DNA of 64,000 nt, taken from a virus. The notes beneath the pieces are model-generated. The model was not told the DNA's origin and ran no database searches. It was given only the letters and a program-made list of their open reading frames with translations. Where the stretch lies: positions 1 through 64,000 of the IMG/VR virus record IMGVR_UViG_3300031857_000005; one strand, written 5' to 3'. Below, piece by piece: positions 15,512 to 23,656 of the stretch (the first letter of the stretch is position 1; every line of letters starts with the position of its first letter). The position numbers and the translations under genes were made by a program.

Positions 15512-15838
15512 ATGGAAACAATAGATAATACAAAATTGAGCACCGATAAGTTAAAGGTGTTTGTTGATAGATTGAACAAGATTGGTATTGAAGTTAAACT
15601 TTCAGGAAATTTCCCGTGGATTTATATTAATGAGATATGTGGTATAAGAGTAACTGAAAAGTTTGAAGCAAATCACGGATTTACTGTGATGTTTCTTCCA
15701 GGTAGAAATGACTCACCACCATCCGAGTTTACAGATATCACCGAGATATTCAAATTGATTAGAAAATATAATAGAGAGTCTCTTTTAAGAAAAATAATGG
15801 AAGATGATCAAAAAAACGGATTGTATGAAACTGAATGA
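15512..15838 (+). CDS. hypothetical protein, 108 aa
   Basis: Mixed alpha/beta protein: LKVFVDRLNKIGIEVKLSGNFPWIYINEICG, then a helix EIFKLIRKYNRESLLRKIM. The FPWIY(I/L)N element is one I associate with short Bacteroidota phage proteins of unknown function. Overlaps the next gene by 14 nt. Confidence 0.75.
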   Translation: METIDNTKLSTDKLKVFVDRLNKIGIEVKLSGNFPWIYINEICGIRVTEKFEANHGFTVMFLPGRNDSPPSEFTDITEIFKLIRKYNRESLLRKIMEDDQKNGLYETE

Positions 15839-16214
15839 ATTAAGGGTGGGTAGTATTGTTACCCACCCACTATTTGGAACACCAACAGAAGTTAGAGCAA
15901 TCGCATTTAACGGACTATACATAGGAACGGAAGATGGATTACCGATACACATTGATGACTTCAAACCCGTTGAGATAACTGAAAAAATACTAGACTTACT
16001 TCATTTTGTTGAAATGTCAGATACCGCACCTGGTATTGGTGAATTTCATTGGTGGGAAACTGAAAGTATTACACTAACACACCTTTATAAAGGTTTATAT
16101 GGAATTCAGGGTTTTAGTGATATTAAACCTATGAGATATGTTCACCAACTACAAAATGCTTGTTTTGTCATTGATGGTGAAGATTTGAACACAACAGATT
16201 TGTTAATGATGTAA
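15825..16214 (+). CDS. Bacteroidota-phage orphan family with HQLQN motif, 129 aa
   Basis: Begins MKLNELRVGSIV and ends with YVHQLQNACFVIDGEDL. This start and this end, with a variable middle, mark a family common in Bacteroidota phages and prophages (usually '...HxLQNLYFxLTGEEL'). The role is unknown. Start at 15825 is chosen because the family begins with NELRxGxxV. Confidence 0.8.
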   Translation: MKLNELRVGSIVTHPLFGTPTEVRAIAFNGLYIGTEDGLPIHIDDFKPVEITEKILDLLHFVEMSDTAPGIGEFHWWETESITLTHLYKGLYGIQGFSDIKPMRYVHQLQNACFVIDGEDLNTTDLLMM

Positions 16215-16216
16215 TT

Positions 16217-16543
16217 TTAGAATCTTTTATTATGATAAAATTTGTATAACTGTTTAATCGTGTCCTCAAGCATATCAGAAACTTCTGTCACAAAGTCTAT
16301 TTCCTCTTGTTCTGGTAAATCCTCCCACCCAAGTTCATAATTATTCCACATAATTGATTCTACCGCTCTTAAAGTTAAGTCATATTTAAAACCTCTATAA
16401 CTTTCAGTTTCGTAATACACTTGTTGTGCATTAATTGAAAGTAACTTCTTAACCTCATCTAAATCAATTCTTCTACGGAAGAACTTTGTTTCATTCAATA
16501 ATTCTTCCCTCAATATTCTTCTTATGTTTTCTTGTAGGTTCAT
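16217..16543 (-). CDS. tagged (class B2) RRR-module protein, 108 aa
   Basis: MNLQENIRRILREEL tag (L-R-E at 11-13), then TKFFRRRIDLDEVKKLL, the RRR module: a short basic turn followed by about 80 mainly helical, acidic residues. Closest relatives in this window are at 52777, 53523 and 55533. Leftward, second in a two-gene tagged unit, 2 nt after the upstream stop. Confidence 0.82.
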   Translation of the reverse strand: MNLQENIRRILREELLNETKFFRRRIDLDEVKKLLSINAQQVYYETESYRGFKYDLTLRAVESIMWNNYELGWEDLPEQEEIDFVTEVSDMLEDTIKQLYKFYHNKRF

Positions 16544-16545
16544 AT

Positions 16546-16995
16546 TTAATATTTTATTATTTCATAATTTTCTAAATCCAAGTTTTTCAAGGTAATCTCT
16601 TTTTCATAATTAAAAGTTAAATTTTGAATTATTGTTTGATCTAAATTAATATTTGATTTGTGTGTTTTTATTCTGATTATTTTAGCGTTATCATTTATTT
16701 TAACATCGGATAAAAACAACCAATCCGTATCGTAAAATAAATATTCATCAGAGGTTCTTATCCAATGTATATTTTTATCCTTTTTAAATTCCCCAATAAT
16801 ATTAACTAATCTACTCAATTCAATATATTCAGGTATATTCATCAAACCACCATCATTAAAATCTTTATTAAACAGATTATCCCAATTGTCATCAAACCCT
16901 TCCATGTTACCATGAAAATTAATATATTCTTTTTTATATTTATCTTTTATGGTTTCTTCCCTTAATATTCTTCTTATGGATTCTTGTAGGTTCAT
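16546..16995 (-). CDS. tagged (class B2) hypothetical protein, 149 aa
   Basis: MNLQESIRRILREET tag; start placed at 16995 by tag homology, 6 residues inside the frame. The body lacks the RRR turn: it has an N-terminal helical part and a long beta region (WLFLSDVKINDNAKIIRIKTHKS). Not recognised. First gene of the leftward unit behind a late motif. Confidence 0.78.
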   Translation of the reverse strand: MNLQESIRRILREETIKDKYKKEYINFHGNMEGFDDNWDNLFNKDFNDGGLMNIPEYIELSRLVNIIGEFKKDKNIHWIRTSDEYLFYDTDWLFLSDVKINDNAKIIRIKTHKSNINLDQTIIQNLTFNYEKEITLKNLDLENYEIIKY

Positions 16996-17001
16996 ATTAA
17001 A

Positions 17002-17009
17002 ATAAATAT
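17002..17009 (-). promoter_or_regulatory. late motif ATATTTAT (minus)
   Basis: Reads GGATATTTATTTTAATATG on the minus strand, 6 nt before the 16995 start. Confidence 0.6.
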
Positions 17010-17041
17010 CCAAAAATATTGTTTGGTAAATATAAAATGAT

Positions 17042-17049
17042 TACTTTTG
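17042..17049 (+). promoter_or_regulatory. host-type -7 box TACTTTTG
   Basis: 4 nt before ATG 17054; divergent from the minus-strand late motif. Confidence 0.55.
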
Positions 17050-17053
17050 TAAA

Positions 17054-17590
17054 ATGAAAATGGACTTAACTAAACTTACAATGGACGAACTTATTTCTTT
17101 AAGAAATAAAATTGAAGGACTTATTCATTCATATGATGATGGGTATTTGTATATCTGTTCTGTTCGTCAGTTCGGTAGTGTGTGGGAAGAAAGACCAAGT
17201 AGTTTACATTCTTTAAAAGAACTTTGTGGTGAATACAATGGAGACAATGGTATTGTTGATGTATATACCAACAACCCAAATTTGAAATTCCCTGAGATGG
17301 ATTTTTATAATTATGGTGATGTTATGTATATCAAATCCGAAGATGATTATAGACAATGGAATAAGTACAATAAGGATAAAAACCTAATTGAGGATGTAAC
17401 ACAACGACTTGAAGATTGGGAAAATAAAGACAATGTTCCGTTTAGTTACCGTCCACATTTTGCTCCATTTTGGACAAGAGAAGAATTGAATGAATGGATC
17501 ACAGAGTTTGAAAACACTGTTTGGGATTTCACCCCACCAGTTTCAATGAAAGTAGATGAATATTATGATGATGAAAATGAACAAGATTGA
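17054..17590 (+). CDS. hypothetical protein, 178 aa
   Basis: Starts MKMDLTKLTMDELISLRNKIEGLI, a helical start like a small coiled coil, followed by aromatic-rich acidic sequence (YLYICSVRQFGSVWEERP; YRPHFAPFWTREELNEWITEFEN). Ends in an acidic tail. Not recognised; first gene of an early-type unit leading to RNA ligase. Confidence 0.78.
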   Translation: MKMDLTKLTMDELISLRNKIEGLIHSYDDGYLYICSVRQFGSVWEERPSSLHSLKELCGEYNGDNGIVDVYTNNPNLKFPEMDFYNYGDVMYIKSEDDYRQWNKYNKDKNLIEDVTQRLEDWENKDNVPFSYRPHFAPFWTREELNEWITEFENTVWDFTPPVSMKVDEYYDDENEQD

Positions 17591-18182
17591 TAACATAGAT
17601 TTAATAAAACCATTATTGAATTTTTCACATTATGGTGACTTCTATATGTTATATGTATTTAAACGAAAGAAGGATCAACCGGAAGGTGAAAGGGATAATC
17701 ACCAATCAGTAAGAACAATTAAAACTTATTGTATTGAGTCCATCCCATATTTGGAAAAAAGATATGATGAGATTAAACAACTTTGTGAAATGTTTAAGGC
17801 TCGTGCATATATCCATGTCCAAAAACAAAACCACAAAGATGTGTCATTAAATATGTTGGCAATACTTGCCGAACGGATTAGAGACGGTGTATCAAACCAA
17901 AAAGGTTTATTTGATTCAGTTGTTGGGCAAATTAAAACTCAAGAGAAACGGTGGATTGTGGATATTGACGTAACCGATTTTCATGCCGTTACTGAACTAT
18001 CACAATTTATTAATTATCTTAAACCTGAAGGTAAAAAAATTGAAGCGGTTATACCAACAAAGAATGGGTGGCATTTGATAACTGGTAAGTTTGATGTTAA
18101 GACTTTCAAGGAGAGATTTCCTGATATAGACATCGCTAAAAAAAACCCAACATTATTGTATTATCCTGAAAGTTTGGGGTAG
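17577..18182 (+). CDS. hypothetical protein with hhDhD and NGWHLI motifs (possible primase-fold), 201 aa
   Basis: The middle reads CEMFKARAYIHVQKQNHKDV and then KRWIVDIDVTD (about 130-140), followed by AVIPTKNGWHLITGKF (about 164-179). An h-h-D-h-D strand followed by a G-x-H strand is the order of motifs I and II in archaeo-eukaryotic primases, so a degenerate or minimal AEP-like fold is possible; no clear third motif is seen. I have also seen this arrangement in unassigned Bacteroidota phage proteins. Start at 17577 overlaps the previous gene by 14 nt. Confidence 0.72.
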   Translation: MNKIDNIDLIKPLLNFSHYGDFYMLYVFKRKKDQPEGERDNHQSVRTIKTYCIESIPYLEKRYDEIKQLCEMFKARAYIHVQKQNHKDVSLNMLAILAERIRDGVSNQKGLFDSVVGQIKTQEKRWIVDIDVTDFHAVTELSQFINYLKPEGKKIEAVIPTKNGWHLITGKFDVKTFKERFPDIDIAKKNPTLLYYPESLG

Positions 18183-18207
18183 TGTTGTGGTATAAAAAAA
18201 TTATTAA

Positions 18208-18215
18208 TATATTTG
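18208..18215 (+). promoter_or_regulatory. host-type -7 box TATATTTG
   Basis: 5 nt before ATG 18221. Confidence 0.6.
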
Positions 18216-18220
18216 TCAAA

Positions 18221-18481
18221 ATGGAAGTAGAAAAATTTGAACAAGCAAAAAAAGTTAAAGAAGATCTTGATAGATTGGAAAGACAGAAGTATAAATTAGA
18301 ATCTGCGCTTAAATCTTGTGGTTTGAGTGTCACGATTGGATTTACACACTCTGGAGGTTTCAACGGAAAAGGTGAGGTTAGTTTCTATAACAAAGAGATT
18401 ATTAAAGAAATGATAACCAAAGAACTTGAGAGGTTGAATGAAGAAATAGATTTGGTAAAAGAAGAATTTGAAAAATTGTAA
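18221..18481 (+). CDS. coiled-coil small protein, 86 aa
   Basis: MEVEKFEQAKKVKEDLDRLERQKYKLE and a C-terminal LERLNEEIDLVKEEFEKL make two heptad helices around a central loop (LSVTIGFTHSGGFNGKGEV). A helical hairpin dimer is likely. The ORF extends upstream, but the promoter box fixes the start at 18221. Unknown role. Confidence 0.72.
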   Translation: MEVEKFEQAKKVKEDLDRLERQKYKLESALKSCGLSVTIGFTHSGGFNGKGEVSFYNKEIIKEMITKELERLNEEIDLVKEEFEKL

Positions 18482-18492
18482 AAAAAGAAAAT

Positions 18493-18585
18493 ATGATAGT
18501 GTATCTTGTAGGAGGAATTTGTATGGGTGTAATGTTGAGACCATATGTGGATAAATTAATAACAAATTATGTTAATAGAAAATAA
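18493..18585 (+). CDS. very small membrane protein, 30 aa
   Basis: MIVYLVGGICMGVMLRPYVDK: a short glycine-containing hydrophobic helix with a basic tail (NRK). Its stop overlaps the RNA ligase start (TAATG), so translation is probably coupled. Confidence 0.55.
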   Translation: MIVYLVGGICMGVMLRPYVDKLITNYVNRK

Positions 18586-19715
18586 TGGAAAATCAAAATA
18601 GCGTAGCATATGTTGGAAAAATAGGTTCAGTAGTTGAAATACCAAATGCTGACAACATAGAACTTGTACTTGTTGGTGGATGGCAGGCGATAACCAAAAA
18701 AGGTGAATACCAAGAAGGAGATAAAGTTGTTGTTGCAACCACTGATGCGGTAATACCACAAGCATTGTCTGACTTGATGGAAGTGACTAACTACCTTCGT
18801 AAAGGACAACGAGTTAGAACCGTAAAACTTCGTGGATTTTATTCCGAATGTTTGTTAATACCATTCAAGTACTTGGCACCAAAATCATTGGTGAACAATG
18901 TTAATGAAGGTGATGATATGATGGAAATACTTGGAATAACCAAATACGAACCACCGGTTAAAATGGTTACTTTGGGTGGAGGTAAGAAAGTTAGATACCA
19001 CCAAAATCCAAACTTCCATATCTATCACAAATTCCCAAACATGAAGAATGTTCCTGATATGTTCACCGAAGAAGATGAGGTTGTTATCACCCGTAAAATA
19101 CACGGAACTAATGCCAGATTTGGAATAGTTAGAAAGAAAAAACTTTCTTTGTGGGATAGAGTGAAAAAGTTCTTCGGTAATGAGTGGGTTGAGTTTGAAT
19201 ATGTGTATGGTTCTCATAATGTGGAGAAAGGATCTGATTCTCAAGGATTCTACGATACTGATGTGTGGAGAGAAGTTGCCAACAAATATGACATACGAAA
19301 AAAACTTTGGGATCATGTTAAGGATACATATTACCCTGAATCTTTGGAACAAGGACTTACTATCTATGGGGAAATCTATGGTAAAGGAATCCAAAAAAAC
19401 TATGAATATGGTTTGGAGGAAATAAAGTTTGTTGGTTTTGATGTTGAAGTTGATGGTGTTTATCAACCACACCTTGAAGAAACCGTTCATTTTGATTGTT
19501 TGGAACTCCCACAAGTTGAAGTATTATATGAAGGAACTTGGAGTAAAGAAGAACAAGATAAATATGTCTTCGGTAATTTTATAAAAGGAACCAAAGTTCC
19601 TCACGAAGGTATCGTTGTTAAATCTGTGACTGGTGATCGTCATAAAGTTGCAAAGGTTATCAATCCTGATTATTTAATATATGGGGAGAAAAATAATGTT
19701 GGTGACTCCCATTGA
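18585..19715 (+). CDS. RNA ligase (DraRnl/Rnl5-like)
   Basis: A 376-aa ATP-dependent ligase. Residues 1-120 form an N-terminal OB-like domain (VGKIGSVVEIPNADNIELVLVGGW), typical of the Deinococcus Rnl/Rnl5 group. The adenylated lysine is K171 in TRKIHGTNARFG (motif I). Further motifs: LTIYGEIYGKG (IIIa), EGIVVKSV (IV) and HKVAKVINPDYL (V). Such enzymes seal 3'-OH/5'-P ends at nicks or breaks in RNA. With a P-loop kinase and several HAD phosphatases in the window, tRNA repair after host anticodon nuclease attack is a plausible role. Confidence 0.92.
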   Translation: MENQNSVAYVGKIGSVVEIPNADNIELVLVGGWQAITKKGEYQEGDKVVVATTDAVIPQALSDLMEVTNYLRKGQRVRTVKLRGFYSECLLIPFKYLAPKSLVNNVNEGDDMMEILGITKYEPPVKMVTLGGGKKVRYHQNPNFHIYHKFPNMKNVPDMFTEEDEVVITRKIHGTNARFGIVRKKKLSLWDRVKKFFGNEWVEFEYVYGSHNVEKGSDSQGFYDTDVWREVANKYDIRKKLWDHVKDTYYPESLEQGLTIYGEIYGKGIQKNYEYGLEEIKFVGFDVEVDGVYQPHLEETVHFDCLELPQVEVLYEGTWSKEEQDKYVFGNFIKGTKVPHEGIVVKSVTGDRHKVAKVINPDYLIYGEKNNVGDSH

Positions 19716-19732
19716 TGGAGTCATCATTTTTT
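19704..19732 (+). terminator. rho-independent terminator overlapping the ligase stop
   Basis: GACTCC / GGAGTC stem then T6; the stem starts inside the last codons. Confidence 0.75.
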
Positions 19733-19754
19733 CATATAATTAAAAAAAGAAATT

Positions 19755-20021
19755 ATGAGTAGTGTTAGAGTTTATGTGGACCTTGATGATGTCTACGATG
19801 AGATGGATAGAAGTGACAAAAGAACTATGGCTCAGTGGTTACACGATGACGGCATATTAGAATCACACCCAAATCCTGAAATAAGAAAAGTTGTTAGAGG
19901 TGATATAGAATCTCAAGGAGAAAAAGAATTAAGAGATAACCTCACAAAACTATGGAACAATTATTACCTACTAACAAACGAAGAAGAAGAATTAATTAAA
20001 AAACTTTCAAGTAGATTTTAA
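19755..20021 (+). CDS. hypothetical protein, 88 aa
   Basis: Starts SVRVYVDLDDVYDEMDRSDKRTMAQWLHDDG, an acidic helical protein with a C-terminal helix EEEELIKKLSSRF. No motif I know. It precedes the HAD gene by 1 nt, and both probably belong to one unit. Confidence 0.7.
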   Translation: MSSVRVYVDLDDVYDEMDRSDKRTMAQWLHDDGILESHPNPEIRKVVRGDIESQGEKELRDNLTKLWNNYYLLTNEEEELIKKLSSRF

Positions 20022-20022
20022 T

Positions 20023-20442
20023 ATGAGACATCACGCAAATTTCTTCATTAACCGACTTGCAACTGAATGGTTAAAAAATGGTAAATTGATTATTGGTTGT
20101 GATCTTGATGACACAATAATTCCATATAATGAAGAATTAAAAGAACATTGTCAAAAAGTTGTTGACTTGATTTTGGAATGTCAAAAAGAAGGTATTATAT
20201 TTTTAATTAATACTGCAAGAAGTGAACGACAATTGGAAACCGCAAAAGAACAAGTTGAAAAGTTGGGTATTGAAGTTCATGGGGTAAATCAAATGCATCC
20301 TGAGTGGGATAAACCATATGGGATGAATGGTAAGATATATGCAAACATATTCCTTGATGATAGAGGTGGAATAAAAAGTACATATTGGGATTTAAGTGAG
20401 GTTTTATCAATAGTAAAAAGAGAAAGAAGAAATGAAAAATAG
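20023..20442 (+). CDS. HAD-superfamily phosphatase-like protein, 139 aa
   Basis: HAD motif I CDLDDTIIPYNEE (about 26-38), motif II-like INTARS (about 66-71) and motif IV FLDDRGG (about 117-123) show the fold with an intact DxDD nucleophile. It has no large cap. A small-substrate or polynucleotide 3'-phosphatase is plausible. One of four HAD proteins in the window (also 23071, 27014, 33008), each of a different subfamily. Overlaps the next gene by 11 nt. Confidence 0.85.
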   Translation: MRHHANFFINRLATEWLKNGKLIIGCDLDDTIIPYNEELKEHCQKVVDLILECQKEGIIFLINTARSERQLETAKEQVEKLGIEVHGVNQMHPEWDKPYGMNGKIYANIFLDDRGGIKSTYWDLSEVLSIVKRERRNEK

Positions 20443-20677
20443 AATAGAAACAAGACAAATTATTTTTGGTGTGTATGAAAAAGGACACGGATGTGATTCA
20501 TATGTGGGTTATTTTAAATTTGAAAATGATGCAAAAAAAGAACTCAAATCTCAGATGAATCGACTTAAAGAAGAATATGGGACTTCAGATCTTGAGTTGA
20601 AAAACGATAGAGTTGTTAAGGTTGATGGTAGAACAGAAGAAATATTTTTTATTATTCATCCAATTGTATTAAGATAA
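20432..20677 (+). CDS. hypothetical protein, 81 aa
   Basis: IIFGVYEKGHGCDSYVGYFKFENDAKKELKSQMNRLKEEYG suggests a strand-helix unit of the type seen in small 'DUF' proteins that end in a beta strand (EEIFFIIHPIVLR). No assignment. Coupled to the HAD gene upstream. Confidence 0.7.
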   Translation: MKNRIETRQIIFGVYEKGHGCDSYVGYFKFENDAKKELKSQMNRLKEEYGTSDLELKNDRVVKVDGRTEEIFFIIHPIVLR

Positions 20678-20681
20678 AATT

Positions 20682-21656
20682 ATGGGACTAAAACATTTAA
20701 AAGAACAGAATCCTGATTTGAATATCAATTTAATTGATTTGATTTCCAAATTGGATCCGACTAAAACAAAAAAGTTAACACCTTTATTAATTAAGATGTT
20801 AAAAGATGGTATTGAAATTCGTAAAAATGATATGTATTGGGGCGGGAATGAAAATGACTCACCAACAGTAAAAATAATTAAAGAATTACCCGATTCAAAA
20901 ATGACACTTTTGAATTGGTTGTGTGTAAATTATTTCAATGTGGAAAATTTGGATAAACTTCCCCTATTTACAGAATATCTTGAAAGAGGATTGGTGGAAA
21001 ATACGGACATATCAACATATAAAGATTTCAACGACATAATTAGGGAAGTTGGAAAGGCAGCAACTAAAGAGATGTTGAAAAAATCCAAAAAGGATATTAT
21101 GATTGTTCACGACGACGATGAATGGTTATTCTTTAAACCATTAACTCACGATGCTGCGATTACATATGGGTTTGGAACAAAGTGGTGTACATCAATGAAG
21201 AACGATGGTGAGTACTTCTATAGATATTCGGCACAAGGAGTTTTGATTTATGTAATAAATAAAAAGACAAACAGAAAGTTTGGTATTCATAGTAATAATG
21301 AGGTTAAAATTGGTATATATGATGAAGTTGATAATCATATTGATTCATTTGAAACTGGTTTACCTAATGAATTGATTAAAAAACTTTTTGAGTGGTTGGA
21401 TGTTAAAACTAATCATACTAATTATGACTTGTTCTCACCTGAAGAAAAAATTAAGAGTCGTAAACATTATTTCAATGGGAAAGACGAAATTATAGAACTA
21501 ACCGAACAAACTATGGATGAACTTCCAATTCCTGTTGAGGATATGATGATGGAAGAGCCAAGATTGGTACCAAGAATGGCACCAAGGTTAGTACCGATGA
21601 CTATACCAATGAGAAATTATCCTGCAATTTTAAGAGATTTTGACGATTTACCATAA
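20682..21656 (+). CDS. phage protein with GTKWCTS motif, 324 aa
   Basis: Central segment TYGFGTKWCTSMKNDGEYFYRYSAQGVLIYVIN (about 168-200). The KWCT-x(n)-Y-x-x-x-G-x-L-x-Y-x-I arrangement recurs in tailed phages of many hosts, often near a VHDDDEW-like strand as here, and resembles the RHCVG core of PcfJ-type proteins; function is not established. The C-terminus has a short repeat, PRLVPRMAPRLVPM. N-terminal 150 residues are helical. Confidence 0.78.
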   Translation: MGLKHLKEQNPDLNINLIDLISKLDPTKTKKLTPLLIKMLKDGIEIRKNDMYWGGNENDSPTVKIIKELPDSKMTLLNWLCVNYFNVENLDKLPLFTEYLERGLVENTDISTYKDFNDIIREVGKAATKEMLKKSKKDIMIVHDDDEWLFFKPLTHDAAITYGFGTKWCTSMKNDGEYFYRYSAQGVLIYVINKKTNRKFGIHSNNEVKIGIYDEVDNHIDSFETGLPNELIKKLFEWLDVKTNHTNYDLFSPEEKIKSRKHYFNGKDEIIELTEQTMDELPIPVEDMMMEEPRLVPRMAPRLVPMTIPMRNYPAILRDFDDLP

Positions 21657-21685
21657 ATAAATTTGTTTTAATTAAAGTCTTTTAC

Positions 21686-21693
21686 TATATTTG
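21686..21693 (+). promoter_or_regulatory. host-type -7 box TATATTTG
   Basis: 4 nt before the GTG start at 21698. Confidence 0.6.
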
Positions 21694-21697
21694 CAAA

Positions 21698-21904
21698 GTG
21701 AGATTGGGTAAAAGAAAATATAGGATGGTTCTTGATGAACGAAACAAAAGATTCATAATTGAAAAAAAAGTGGATCTTTTGTTTATTAAATATTGGAGTA
21801 GAAGATATCTACGAAACAATAATGATACTTTTTACCATACTGAAGAACATACTTTGGCAAGAAAGATTGTTAACATATTGAATGGGAATGAACATCTTAT
21901 TTAA
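21698..21904 (+). CDS. small basic protein with GTG start, 68 aa
   Basis: GTG start supported by the -7 box. KRKYRMVLDERNKRFIIEKKVDLLFIKYWSRRYLR is strongly basic, followed by HTEEHTLARKIVNILNGNEHLI. The final F/L-x-G-N-E-H-L-I element also starts the gene at 24194 (IFKGNEHLIDL), suggesting a shared piece. May bind nucleic acid; unknown. Confidence 0.65.
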   Translation: MRLGKRKYRMVLDERNKRFIIEKKVDLLFIKYWSRRYLRNNNDTFYHTEEHTLARKIVNILNGNEHLI

Positions 21905-21976
21905 AAATAAAATTTTAGTTTACTATTGACACAATAAAATAAAAAACCTAAACTTTCACTTATAAAAAATAAAGTT

Positions 21977-22411
21977 ATGACAATTAAACAAGCGTTAAAA
22001 GCAAAAAATAAACTCGTCAAAAGTATTGGTGAGAATACAAAATTAATGCAACAGTACAACTCTGTTGAAGTAGGTAACCAACGACCATATAGCACGGAAG
22101 TATTATTCAACCAAATCAGTAAAGACACTTTAGAGTTGGCTGAATTAAAATCTAAAATCCATAAGGCAAACACTCCGGTGTTGGGGGACATTTTTTATAT
22201 GTCAGAATTGAAGTCAATGATTCAGGCTCTTAAGAAAATGGATTGTACCGAAGGTAAATCAAACAAAGATAGATACCGAATGGAGAGTGAATTGGTGATG
22301 ACATCTGAAATTTCATTGGTAACAAGAAATGAAATGGTTAAGTCAATGGAGGATAGAATTGAGAACATCCAAGATAAGTTGGATATTTTCAATGCAACCA
22401 CTGAGATTTAA
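21977..22411 (+). CDS. DIP1984-like helical protein, 144 aa
   Basis: MTIKQALKAKNKLVKSIGENTKLMQQYNSVEVG, then LELAELKSKIHKANTPV and MEDRIENIQDKLDIFNA: three long helices with the spacing of the DIP1984 (septicolysin-like) family, which includes phage and bacterial proteins of unclear function. Assignment is by pattern only. Confidence 0.7.
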   Translation: MTIKQALKAKNKLVKSIGENTKLMQQYNSVEVGNQRPYSTEVLFNQISKDTLELAELKSKIHKANTPVLGDIFYMSELKSMIQALKKMDCTEGKSNKDRYRMESELVMTSEISLVTRNEMVKSMEDRIENIQDKLDIFNATTEI

Positions 22412-22592
22412 TATGGTTTGGGGATAAGGTTAAAAGTATTGGTTTTTCTAACTATACGATCGGCTGATTTGATAATTGATTATGATATAGAAATAGTCCA
22501 CTAAAATTGAACATTCAAATACTCAACCTGCATTTTATTAAAGCTTAAAACTCTTTTTTTGACCTATTTTAATCTTTGAAACAAACTATATA
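22412..22592 (+). other. 180-nt region without a gene
   Basis: No ORF longer than about 25 codons on either strand. It has locally unusual words for this genome (ACTATACGATCGGCTG near 22456) but no clear hairpin other than the downstream terminator. Could hold an untranslated RNA or the decayed end of the gene upstream; nothing firm. Confidence 0.3.
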
Positions 22593-22624
22593 AAACCCCC
22601 AATGTAAGTTGGGGGTTTGTTTTA
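22593..22624 (+). terminator. rho-independent terminator
   Basis: AAACCCCCAA / TTGGGGGTTT, loop TGTAAG, then GTTTT. Confidence 0.9.
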
Positions 22625-22639
22625 TATAAAAAAAATTAT

Positions 22640-22647
22640 TATATTTG
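22640..22647 (+). promoter_or_regulatory. host-type -7 box TATATTTG
   Basis: 4 nt before ATG 22652; heads a run of about 20 tiny coupled genes. Confidence 0.65.
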
Positions 22648-22651
22648 TGAT

Positions 22652-22732
22652 ATGGGATTATTGTTGTTTGTATTATATACATCATTAGTTTTATTAATTG
22701 CGTATTTTTTTAAACACAAAAAAAATATGTAA
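22652..22732 (+). CDS. very small membrane protein, 26 aa
   Basis: MGLLLFVLYTSLVLLIAYFF then KHKKNM: one transmembrane helix and a basic tail. The promoter, the ATG and the overlapping downstream start (TAATG) support translation. Confidence 0.55.
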   Translation: MGLLLFVLYTSLVLLIAYFFKHKKNM

Positions 22733-22848
22733 TGAATGTTGAAGAATTAATTGAGTATTTTCGTGAGGTACACGAAAGTGAACATAAGATATGGTTCACA
22801 ATGGAAGAAATTGAAAAAATAATTAAAGAATATGGAAAAAAGAAGTAA
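22732..22848 (+). CDS. small acidic helical protein, 38 aa
   Basis: MNVEELIEYFREVHESEHK, then MEEIEKIIKEYGKKK; two short amphipathic helices. It overlaps genes on both sides, as is usual in this unit. Unknown. Confidence 0.5.
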   Translation: MNVEELIEYFREVHESEHKIWFTMEEIEKIIKEYGKKK

Positions 22849-23071
22849 TCACTACGGAGATGTTGCAAAATGGATTGAAAAGGTTATTGACTCTTGTGAG
22901 ACATACCAACAAACTTTTACTGCCAAAAAATTGATTAGAAATTTTAATGATCAACTAAGGAGAGACACTCCTGACAAGTATTGGGGAGATTATCAGTATA
23001 GTGTTATTTGGCCACTTGAGGCAATGGTAACATCCAAACGACAATCATTCATAAACAAAATTGAGGGGTAA
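22832..23071 (+). CDS. hypothetical protein, 79 aa
   Basis: HYGDVAKWIEKVIDSCETYQQTFTAKKLIRNFNDQLRRD, then DYQYSVIWPLEAMVTSKRQ: a helical protein of a type seen in many phages as a small orphan (residues resembling 'T..QL..A..L...F...' repeats). Its stop overlaps the next start. Confidence 0.7.
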   Translation: MEKRSNHYGDVAKWIEKVIDSCETYQQTFTAKKLIRNFNDQLRRDTPDKYWGDYQYSVIWPLEAMVTSKRQSFINKIEG

Positions 23072-23652
23072 TGAAAGTTATATTTTTGGATCACGATGGA
23101 GTTATTTGTCTTTCCAATAATTGGGGAGGACGAACGAAAAAATGGGCAAACTATCGTAGTGAAAACCCTGATAGTAGTAAGGAAAAAAAAGACGCTCCAG
23201 TATCTTTTCGTTTTGATGATTTTGACACTAAGTCGGTTAAAGTTCTTAATGAAATTCTTGAAGAAACAGGAGCTGAGATTGTGGTATCTTCAGATTGGAA
23301 ACTACACGCTACACTAGAAGAACTTGGTGAGTACTATGAGTTACACGGAATAAGTAAAAAACCAATATCATTAACACCAAACATAGGTACGTGTACAGTT
23401 CATGGTAATTTATTTATTTGGTCCCCACGATGGGATTTAGAACAAACACGAACAATTGAAATTAGACAATATCTTCATGATCACCCTGAAGTAACTCATT
23501 GGGTCTCTATTGATGACTTGAATATGGGTAAAATTGGTGAACCCTGGAAAGATGAGTGGGCGATAGATAATTTTGTATTGACACCAAAATCAAACGAAGG
23601 TATTAAACAATCTGGGGTTAAAGAAAAGATATTAAAATATTTGAAAGATTAA
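23071..23652 (+). CDS. HAD-fold protein resembling RNA-repair phosphatases, 193 aa
   Basis: MKVIFLDHDGVICL is HAD motif I with D8 and D10 (D-H-D); EIVVSSDWK (about 70-78) is motif II with the Ser-Ser-Asp form; VSIDDLNMG (about 148-156) holds motif IV acids. The 'IVVSSDWR' style motif II is characteristic of the HAD_2-like domain found in 'Swiss army knife' RNA-repair proteins, so a 2',3'-cyclic or 3'-phosphate removing enzyme is possible. The N-terminal region carries a phage-specific insertion (res 14-45). Confidence 0.8.
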   Translation: MKVIFLDHDGVICLSNNWGGRTKKWANYRSENPDSSKEKKDAPVSFRFDDFDTKSVKVLNEILEETGAEIVVSSDWKLHATLEELGEYYELHGISKKPISLTPNIGTCTVHGNLFIWSPRWDLEQTRTIEIRQYLHDHPEVTHWVSIDDLNMGKIGEPWKDEWAIDNFVLTPKSNEGIKQSGVKEKILKYLKD

Positions 23653-23656
23653 TAAA

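Noticed and set aside
18885-19514. 209-aa minus ORF inside the RNA ligase gene
   Set aside because: Antisense shadow of a clear ligase with conserved motifs.
22412-22592. Group I intron or tRNA remnant
   Set aside because: No paired P3-P7-like core or cloverleaf could be found; left as an unassigned gap.
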